Assembly: GCA_937870605.1 (NCBI GenBank)
Contig: CALMZW010000250.1
Coordinates: 1-5,317, forward strand
DNA length: 5,317 nt
From: an uncultured Synergistaceae bacterium
GTDB taxonomy: Bacteria; Synergistota; Synergistia; Synergistales; Aminobacteriaceae
Direction: 5' to 3'
Shown one piece after another: positions 1 through 4,387 of this stretch (position 1 is its first letter; the number at the start of each line of letters is the position of its first letter). A program made the translations under genes and the position numbers. The notes under the pieces were generated by a model. It made no database searches and was not told where the DNA came from. It worked only from the letters and a program-made list of their open reading frames with translations.

Positions 1-26
1 GTGCTGCATCGCCGGGCAATGTCCTG

Positions 27-197
27 ATGTCGGCCTGGGTTCGCGGCAATCAGCTGATCCTGCACAACAGCGGCCGGGACTACTTCCCTGCCCTGCTGGC
101 AGCCATTCGCGCCGCCAGGCTGGAAATCTTCCTGGAAACCTATCTGTATGAATTCGACGAGGTCGGCGAGGAAGTCGCGCAGGAGGTCCTCAAAAAG
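27..197 (+). pseudogene. 5' fragment of a phospholipase D / cardiolipin synthase-like gene
   Basis: The first 50-57 codons from the ATG at 27 read like the N-terminus of a bacterial cardiolipin synthase or related phospholipase D protein. Near residues 6-45 it has a GN-x-L-x-L-x-N-S-G-x-x-YFPALLAAI segment, then an A-x-x-EIFLETYLYEFDEVGEEVA stretch, matching the strand-helix-strand start of the first PLD domain. Intact family members run to about 400-480 residues and carry two HxKxxxxD motifs; neither is present, because the family likeness stops between 174 and 200. From there the frame runs antisense through an arginine-deiminase fragment. The frame is also open upstream of 27, no ribosome binding site precedes the ATG, and the true start could lie outside the window. 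Its leucine codons are all CTG except one CTC at the junction, whereas the larA-like gene mixes CTC and CTG. It cannot be functional as seen. The family call rests on recognised sequence, not on a search. Confidence 0.6.
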
Positions 198-392
198 GTA
201 GACCTGCGCGCCGGAGGAACGGACCGCCCGCACCCACGCCAGATGCTCCTCCATGGCCTTGTGGGGGCTCGGGATCGCATCCCACGCCAGGGATTGCACA
301 TTCAGCGGGGTGCAGCGTTCAATGCCCTTTCCGGGGGGCTGCATGATGACCGCCCGGAGCTTGCCAATCTCGGATCGAACACGAATCCGCAT
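180..392 (-). pseudogene. arcA: 5' fragment of an arginine deiminase-type gene (guanidino-group hydrolase family)
   Basis: Read on the minus strand from the ATG at 392, 65-71 codons give a typical arginine deiminase N-terminus. It starts MRIRVRSEIGKLRAVIM, followed by a PPGKGIER-x-TP-x-N segment (family: HRPG-x-E-x-x-x-x-TP), an LAWDAIP segment (family: LLFDDIP), then EEH-x-x-WVRAVRSSGAQVYLFEDLL. A strong GAGGAGG at 407-401, 8 bases before the ATG, fixes the start. Arginine deiminase converts arginine to citrulline and ammonia in the cytoplasm, and the family is about 400 residues. All catalytic residues, including the C-terminal nucleophilic cysteine, lie beyond the break. The fragment ends where it meets the phospholipase D fragment; residues YLFEDLL could come from either gene, so the exact edge is uncertain. 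The usual HRPG is QPPG here, so a divergent paralogue or another amidinotransferase-fold enzyme is possible. The gene reads divergently from the larA-like gene across a 165-bp control region. Confidence 0.66.
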
Positions 393-431
393 ATCGTCAT
401 CCTCCTCGTCGGTACAAGTCTGCGCCGGAAA

Positions 432-460
432 AAGCTATCATGGAGGACAAAGAAACGCAA
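432..460 (-). promoter_or_regulatory. Putative sigma-70-type promoter of the arginine deiminase fragment
   Basis: On the minus strand, TTGCGT (460-455) is followed after exactly 17 bases by TAGCTT (437-432). The three bases before the -10 read TGA, which fits an extended -10 (TGn). Transcription would start near 425, giving a leader of about 33 bases that includes the GAGGAGG ribosome binding site. The -35 matches consensus at only three of six positions, so this is a moderate prediction. Confidence 0.35.
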
Positions 461-489
461 GTTCATTTTCAATCCGCACGGGACTTCTT

Positions 490-522
490 GCGGAATTGCG
501 CTAGAATGGCAGTGTCGACACT
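490..522 (+). promoter_or_regulatory. Putative -10 element flanked by two palindromes, upstream of the larA-like gene
   Basis: TAGAAT at 502-507 matches the -10 consensus at five of six positions. Just upstream, at 490-501, is an imperfect palindrome GCGGAATTGCGC (ten of twelve positions symmetric). Just downstream, at 511-522 over the expected start site, is a perfect 12-bp palindrome AGTGTCGACACT. No good -35 lies 16-18 bases upstream of TAGAAT. A weak -35 together with dyad symmetry on both sides suggests control by a dimeric regulator, which is an inference. The leader would be about 45 bases. Confidence 0.35.
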
Positions 523-544
523 CCGGATCCATTCCAAACTCGCT

Positions 545-550
545 GGAGGT
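545..550 (+). promoter_or_regulatory. Ribosome binding site that fixes the larA-like start
   Basis: GGAGGT lies seven bases before the ATG at 558. It decides the start, because the same frame is open without a stop far upstream through unrelated gene fragments. The likeness to LarA also begins exactly at this ATG. Confidence 0.8.
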
Positions 551-557
551 ACGCCAC

Positions 558-1823
558 ATGAGACTCAACCTGACCTACGGGTCGTCACAGCTTCCGTTCA
601 GCATCGAGGATTTCAGGGTCGCAGATGTTCTGAACCCGCCGCACGTCTCCCTCTCGTCCGACCCGGACGGAGACATTCGCCGCAGTCTCGAGACGCCGAT
701 CGGGACTCCGCCGCTGCGCGACATGGTTTCCGCCGCCGCCCCGAAAAAGGTCGCGGTGATCGTCGGCGGACTCGCCGACGGTCCGACGCCCGCCGGAGCG
801 GTCGTCCCCGTTCTCGACGCGCTCGAGGCAGGGGGCGTTCCCGGAAGCCGGGTCACGGTCCTGATCGCAAACGGACTGCGAAAGCCGCACCCCGACGATC
901 CCGGTCGCGCGACGCTCCTGGCCGCGCTGCAAGGACGCTGCCGGATGATCGTCCACTCGCCCGAGGGGCGGGAGATGACCACGATCGGAAAGATCACCGG
1001 AGGCTTGCAGCTCCGGATCAACCGCACGGTCGCCGACGCGGACTTCGCGATCACGATCGGGACGGTTATCCCGCACCCCTTTTCCGGCTATACGGGGTGG
1101 CGCGACGCCATCCTGCCCGGCGTCGCCGAGAAGCGGTGCATCGAGGCCGCGCTCAGCCGCTTCGCGGATCTCCCGGCGATCCTTCCCGCGTTCGACAGAA
1201 ACCCCGTCCATACGGAAATGGTGAATGCCGCACGGAAGGCCGGCGTCGATTTTTCCGTGAACATCGGCCTCACGGGCTCGGGCGACGTCGCGTTCGCGGT
1301 CTCCGGGGCGCCCCAGGAGGCGTGGAGTCTCGCCGTTCAAAAATGCGGCGAATTCCGCGACACGCCGTTCAGCCGACAGACCGACGTCGCGGTCGTCGCC
1401 GCAGGAGGCGCGGCGGTGGATCGCACGGCCGCGCTCGCGATGCGCGTCATCCACCGGATGCTGGACGTCCTGCGGCCGGGAGGGACGCTGATCATCGTCG
1501 CCGAATGCGCCGAAGGCCTCGGCGACCGGAGTTTCGAACGCTGGCTCAAAGAGGCGGAAGCTCCGGAAACCATCGTCGAACGCTTCCGGAAACGCTACGC
1601 GCCGGGCGGCGTCGCGGCGCTCATCGCGTCCCGAATGGCGCTCGACAGAAAGCTCGTCCTCGTCTCTTCGATGAATATCGTTTCGTCCGCCCTCGTTTTC
1701 GCGGAAAAGGCGGACTCCGTGGAGGCGGCGCTCGACATCGCAAAAAAACTCCACGGTCCCGATTTCACCTGCACCGTCATTCCGGACGCGAAATCGTGCC
1801 TTCCGGTTCCGGCGAACGCCTGA
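558..1823 (+). CDS. LarA-like (DUF2088, lactate racemase superfamily) protein with a substituted active site
   Basis: The 421-residue protein has nearly the length of Lactobacillus plantarum LarA (about 424) and its two-domain layout. LarA racemizes lactate with a nickel-pincer nucleotide held by a lysine. Recognisable segments are VLIANGLRKP (101-110), INRTVADADFAITIGTVIPH (154-173), the FSGYTGWRDAILPGVA loop (175-190), NP-x-x-x-EM-x-x-A-x-x-AGVDF-x-VN (215-235) and PGG-x-LIIVAEC-x-EG-x-G (307-322). By my hand alignment and remembered LarA numbering, His174 is kept (H173), but the cofactor-anchoring Lys184 is Asp183. His200 is Leu199, His108 is Arg108, Asp72 is Leu72, Arg75 is Gly75, Gln295 is Leu293 and Lys298 is Arg296. 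Canonical lactate racemization is therefore unlikely; it may handle another substrate, use another cofactor, or be non-enzymatic. None of the cofactor-synthesis genes larB, larC or larE is in the window. It is likely cytoplasmic and monocistronic. Confidence 0.85.
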   Translation: MRLNLTYGSSQLPFSIEDFRVADVLNPPHVSLSSDPDGDIRRSLETPIGTPPLRDMVSAAAPKKVAVIVGGLADGPTPAGAVVPVLDALEAGGVPGSRVTVLIANGLRKPHPDDPGRATLLAALQGRCRMIVHSPEGREMTTIGKITGGLQLRINRTVADADFAITIGTVIPHPFSGYTGWRDAILPGVAEKRCIEAALSRFADLPAILPAFDRNPVHTEMVNAARKAGVDFSVNIGLTGSGDVAFAVSGAPQEAWSLAVQKCGEFRDTPFSRQTDVAVVAAGGAAVDRTAALAMRVIHRMLDVLRPGGTLIIVAECAEGLGDRSFERWLKEAEAPETIVERFRKRYAPGGVAALIASRMALDRKLVLVSSMNIVSSALVFAEKADSVEAALDIAKKLHGPDFTCTVIPDAKSCLPVPANA

Positions 1824-1875
1824 CGCTGCGAGGACCGAACGCGGGACGGACCGCACGAAAAACTCTTTTTGGTTG

Positions 1876-1905
1876 TTGCGTTCTCGCGCCGCATGCTGTA
1901 GCATG
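1876..1905 (+). promoter_or_regulatory. Putative promoter and overlapping operator of the DUF3795-HD operon
   Basis: TTGCGT (1876-1881) is followed after 17 bases by TAGCAT (1899-1904, four of six consensus matches), placing the start near 1911, about 25 bases before the GTG start codon. The -10 sits inside an inverted repeat CATGCTGTAGCATG (1892-1905; 6-bp arms, 2-base centre). Outer TTGTTG (1873-1878) and CAACAA (1907-1912) are also mutually inverted. The symmetry suggests an operator, but no known regulator motif was recognised. Confidence 0.35.
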
Positions 1906-1920
1906 ACAACAAACGACCAC

Positions 1921-1928
1921 AAGGAGGT
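1921..1928 (+). promoter_or_regulatory. Strong ribosome binding site selecting a GTG start
   Basis: AAGGAGGT ends seven bases before the GTG at 1936. The frame is open further upstream with an ATG at 1873, but that extension would cover the promoter and the ribosome binding site. The DUF3795 likeness begins just after the GTG, so the GTG is the start. Confidence 0.85.
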
Positions 1929-1935
1929 ACCAAGA

Positions 1936-2268
1936 GTGAACATTCAACGGGGATATTGCGGTCTCAAATGCGGCGAGTGTCCCGCGCACATCGCCATGGA
2001 GACGGACGACGACGCGCTTCGGGCGAAGACGGCCGCCGAATGGAACGCGCAACACTGCTCGGACATGAAGCCGGAGGAGATCAACTGCGCCGGCTGCCGC
2101 GACGACGGAACGCACATCGGATTCTGCGCCGTCTGCCCGATTCGCGGATGCGCCTCCGGGCGCGACGTCGCAGGCTGCCCGGAATGCAGCGACTTCGACG
2201 CATGTGAGACGAGAGCCGGATTCGAGAAGCAGACCGGACTGAACATGCGCGACGCGTTCAGGGAGTAG
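1936..2268 (+). CDS. Small cysteine-rich DUF3795 protein
   Basis: This 110-residue protein matches the compact DUF3795 pattern of anaerobic bacteria and archaea. It has an N-terminal YCGLKCGECPAHIA (7-20), a TDDDALR-x-KTAAEWN segment (23-37), then PEEINC-x-GC-x-x-DG (46-58) and paired cysteines to the end. Twelve cysteines (8, 12, 15, 41, 51, 54, 64, 67, 72, 81, 84, 90) in 110 residues, mostly in CxxC or CxxxC spacing, point to zinc or iron-sulfur binding. That is inferred; the family has no established biochemical function. The usual YPCEKL near the C-terminus reads FDACETR here. There is no signal peptide or membrane segment, so it should be cytoplasmic. It starts at a GTG behind a near-perfect ribosome binding site and is the first gene of an operon with the HD phosphohydrolase, whose ATG lies three bases after this stop and whose ribosome binding site is in the last codons here. 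Confidence 0.85.
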   Translation: MNIQRGYCGLKCGECPAHIAMETDDDALRAKTAAEWNAQHCSDMKPEEINCAGCRDDGTHIGFCAVCPIRGCASGRDVAGCPECSDFDACETRAGFEKQTGLNMRDAFRE

Positions 2269-2271
2269 CGA

Positions 2272-2895
2272 ATGACCGGCATGGAGCGGCCGAACCGCCT
2301 GCCCGACACGGAACGGCTGGAGAAGATCCTCGACTTTCTGTTCCTCGCGGACCGCATGAAGTCGACCTACCGGATGGGGTACCTCGCGGACGGCAGCCGG
2401 CACGAAAGCGACGCCGAGCACATGTGGCATCTCGGGCTGCACGCAATGCTCCTGCAGGGAGAGATCGGCTTCGAGACGGACCTGTGCCGCGTGCTCTGCC
2501 TCGTGCTCACGCACGACCTCGTCGAACTCTATGCCGGAGACACGTACGCCTATGACGCGCAGGCGGTGGCCGGGCAGGACGAACGCGAGACGGAATCGGC
2601 GAAACGCCTGTTCGCGACGCTGCCCGGGGACCTGGGGACGCGGCTTTTCGACTATTGGCGCGAATTCGAGGCCGGAACCACGCCCGACGCACGCTTCGCG
2701 AAGGCGCTCGACCGGCTGCAGGGGTTCTCGCAGAACGTGAATTCCGGCGGGCGCTCCTGGCGGGAAAACGGCATCTCCCGCGAACGGACATCGCTCCGGA
2801 CGACCCTTCCGACGCAGACCGATCCCGCGCTCGCGGAACTCATCCGGATCCTGTACGCCCGAACCGACGCCCCGGGGTTCTGGCCGACGGCGTGA
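2272..2895 (+). CDS. HD-domain phosphohydrolase, YfbR/HDDC2-like (probable 5'-nucleotidase)
   Basis: The 207-residue protein is of the HD_3 type, whose studied members YfbR and HDDC2 remove phosphate from (deoxy)nucleoside 5'-monophosphates with a divalent metal. The expected metal ligands are visible: H50 in ESDAEHMWHLG, H81-D82 in LTHDLVELYAGDT and D147 in AKALDRLQ. E85 sits three residues after the HD pair, where YfbR has its catalytic glutamate. An N-terminal helix (ERLEKILDFLFLADRMKSTYR, from about 14) precedes the domain, as in HDDC2 relatives. There is no signal peptide, so the enzyme is cytoplasmic. GGGAG at 2261-2265, six bases before the ATG and inside the preceding DUF3795 gene, indicates translational coupling. 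A second ATG at 2281 is possible but less well placed. The nucleotide substrate cannot be told from sequence, and the link to the DUF3795 partner is known only from operon structure. Confidence 0.85.
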   Translation: MTGMERPNRLPDTERLEKILDFLFLADRMKSTYRMGYLADGSRHESDAEHMWHLGLHAMLLQGEIGFETDLCRVLCLVLTHDLVELYAGDTYAYDAQAVAGQDERETESAKRLFATLPGDLGTRLFDYWREFEAGTTPDARFAKALDRLQGFSQNVNSGGRSWRENGISRERTSLRTTLPTQTDPALAELIRILYARTDAPGFWPTA

Positions 2896-2898
2896 TCA
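2893..2898. other. Abutting convergent stop codons (TGATCA)
   Basis: The TGA of the plus-strand HD gene (2893-2895) and the TGA of the minus-strand DUF3795 gene (complement of 2896-2898) touch and make the palindrome TGATCA. There is no intergenic base and so no independent terminator between the two operons. Each transcript must run into the opposing gene or end inside coding sequence. Confidence 0.9.
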
Positions 2899-3354
2899 GG
2901 GGTATCTCGGGCGCTTCTTGAGTTCTTCGTAGTATTCCGCGACGTCCGATTCGCCCATCGCTTCGTTGTTGGCGCGCCACCGGGCTTCGAGCGCCGGGGG
3001 AAGTCCCGTATGATCGCAGGGGAATTCGTCGCACCGGAAGCAAAAGTCCACGTGTTTTTCCCGAACGCAGCGCTGCACGCCGCACGAGGAGAAGAGGCAG
3101 CTCCCATGCCTGCATCCATCGCACGCCGCCTGCGCGAGACCGTCGAGAAATCTCCGGAACGCGGGGTAGTCTTCGTATGCCGGATCGTTTTCCGCAAAGC
3201 GGGCGGCGTAGGCGCCGAAGTTCGGTCCCAGCAAGGCGCCGAGCCGCTCGCTCAGTTCCCGGATCTCGCCGTCCCGGAACGCGACGCACGCACCGCAGTT
3301 CAACCCGCACGGCGCCATCACGCGCACTATCTTTTCATATTCCACGATCGTCAT
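2896..3354 (-). CDS. Cysteine-rich DUF3795 protein, longer form
   Basis: This 152-residue protein is a second, larger DUF3795 member. Its N-terminal APCGLNCGACVAFR (14-27) corresponds to the CGLKCGECPAH start of the family. A charged middle segment without cysteines (28-77) precedes a cluster ACDGCRHGSC (77-86) and CGVQRCVREKHVDFCFRCDEFPC (from 91 to 113). Eleven cysteines (16, 20, 23, 78, 81, 86, 91, 96, 105, 108, 113) suggest metal or iron-sulfur binding. Its FPCDH end keeps the family's usual [YF]PC motif, which the smaller paralogue at 1936-2268 lacks. Function is unknown and the location is probably cytoplasmic. It is last in the minus-strand operon, 16 bases after the hydrolase. The only purine-rich match, AAAGGG, directly touches the ATG, so the in-frame GTG at 3345, nine bases further on, may be the real start, giving 149 residues. 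Confidence 0.82.
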   Translation of the reverse strand: MTIVEYEKIVRVMAPCGLNCGACVAFRDGEIRELSERLGALLGPNFGAYAARFAENDPAYEDYPAFRRFLDGLAQAACDGCRHGSCLFSSCGVQRCVREKHVDFCFRCDEFPCDHTGLPPALEARWRANNEAMGESDVAEYYEELKKRPRYP

Positions 3355-3370
3355 CCCTTTCGCACCGGAT

Positions 3371-4384
3371 TCAACGGTCCTTCCGTTCCGCAGTTTCTTC
3401 GAGAATCCAGCCCGTCACGCCGCGCAGGCTGTTGGCGATAAAAAAATTCTCCCGCTCCCGGATATCGGGCGCAAGCCGCGAATAGGCTTCGAGATGCGGG
3501 TCCGCTTCGAGCAGGAAGGGCAACAGGCTCCCGAGCGGATCGCCGGCGGCTCCCGGGTCTTCGTCGAGGCGCCGTTTGCAGACGTCCCGCCAGAGCAGAA
3601 GCTGCGCGCGCGCCTCGTCGAGCAGCGACGGGTCCGCCGAAACACCGAAGTGAGGGTAACACAGAAGCGTCGCACCGGTCTCCCGGAGGCGGTCCAGTGA
3701 CGCGAGCGCAACCGGAAGCAGGAAGCGAGGCGGTGTCGCGGGACGCAGATAGGGCGTTGCGGAAGAACCGTCGGGAAGGTCCCGGGAGCCGGAAACGGAC
3801 ATCAGATGAACGCCGGCCGCCTCTCCGGGAAAGAGCACGACGCCGCCCTCCGAACGATACGCATACGCGTCGTGATGCGGAGCATGTCCCGGCGTCGGGA
3901 TCACGAGAAGGCACTCGATCGATTCGGCCGTCGCGATGTTCGCTCCGGGCACGGGGAGCTGCTCCCCGTACGCGTCGACAAGATCCCCGAGAACGCTGCG
4001 GCTGGAGGCCATGAGGCGCGACGGGTCGACGAGATGCGGCGTCCCCTTCGCCGGCGCGATCACTCGAAGGTCCGGAAACGCGCGGACCAGGCTCCCGGCG
4101 CTCCCGCAATGATCGGTGTGGATATGCGTCAGAAGCAGCGCGTCGAGCCGCCCGTCCGAATGACGTTGTATCGCCTCCATGATTCGCGGAAAGGCGACCG
4201 CCGGGCCGCAATCGACAAGGAAACGGAGATCTCTCGCCGCGTCGCGGGCAAGCCAGACGCCGAAAAAGGAACGAAACCCCGCCCGTTTCACGGGGCAGTC
4301 GATCAGTGTCAGTTCAAGTCCGCATCGCGACAGGGAAACGGTCCCGTCTTCCGCACGGCGATACGGGACGGACACTTCCCCCAT
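3371..4384 (-). CDS. Metallo-beta-lactamase-fold hydrolase
   Basis: The 337-residue protein has the ordered motifs of the metallo-beta-lactamase hydrolase fold: FLVDCG (55-60), THIHTDHCG (86-94; ligands H87, H89, D91, H92), PTPGHAPHH (163-171; H167), LFPGEAAG (184-191) and YPHFG (243-247; H245). These bind a two-metal centre that usually hydrolyses an ester, thioester, lactone or phosphodiester. Position 188 is glutamate where the family normally has the metal-bridging aspartate. The HLVDPSRLMASS segment (117-128) and the long alpha-helical C-terminus (about 252-337) resemble uncharacterised MBL-fold proteins rather than beta-lactamases or glyoxalase II. There is no signal peptide, so it is presumably cytoplasmic. 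The ATG lies three bases after the stop of the upstream FAD oxidoreductase with no clear ribosome binding site, which suggests translational coupling. The substrate is unknown. Confidence 0.85.
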   Translation of the reverse strand: MGEVSVPYRRAEDGTVSLSRCGLELTLIDCPVKRAGFRSFFGVWLARDAARDLRFLVDCGPAVAFPRIMEAIQRHSDGRLDALLLTHIHTDHCGSAGSLVRAFPDLRVIAPAKGTPHLVDPSRLMASSRSVLGDLVDAYGEQLPVPGANIATAESIECLLVIPTPGHAPHHDAYAYRSEGGVVLFPGEAAGVHLMSVSGSRDLPDGSSATPYLRPATPPRFLLPVALASLDRLRETGATLLCYPHFGVSADPSLLDEARAQLLLWRDVCKRRLDEDPGAAGDPLGSLLPFLLEADPHLEAYSRLAPDIRERENFFIANSLRGVTGWILEETAERKDR

Positions 4385-4387
4385 GTC

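Noticed and set aside
302..568. Minus-strand open frame covering the larA-like leader and part of the arginine deiminase fragment
   Set aside because: It is in a different frame from the arginine deiminase reading and its translation resembles nothing; the frame starting at 392 has both homology and the ribosome binding site.
1841..1870. Possible terminator of the larA-like gene: GCGG/CCGC stem followed by CTTTTT
   Set aside because: The stem has only four pairs and the T-run starts about ten bases after it; AAAAACTCTTTTT nearby is an A-T-only stem. Too weak to call.
440..1906. Long open frames overlapping the larA-like gene, on the plus strand (440-1906) and on the minus strand (585-1943)
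   Set aside because: Their translations are arginine- and proline-rich low-complexity sequence typical of the wrong frame in GC-rich DNA; they match no family and lie over the well-supported larA-like gene.
1873..1935. N-terminal extension of the small DUF3795 protein from the ATG at 1873
   Set aside because: The extension lies over the promoter and the AAGGAGGT ribosome binding site, and family likeness begins after the GTG at 1936.
1777..2514. Minus-strand open frame across the DUF3795 gene and the start of the HD gene
   Set aside because: No recognisable domain, and it is antisense to two genes with clear motifs, ribosome binding sites and coupled spacing.
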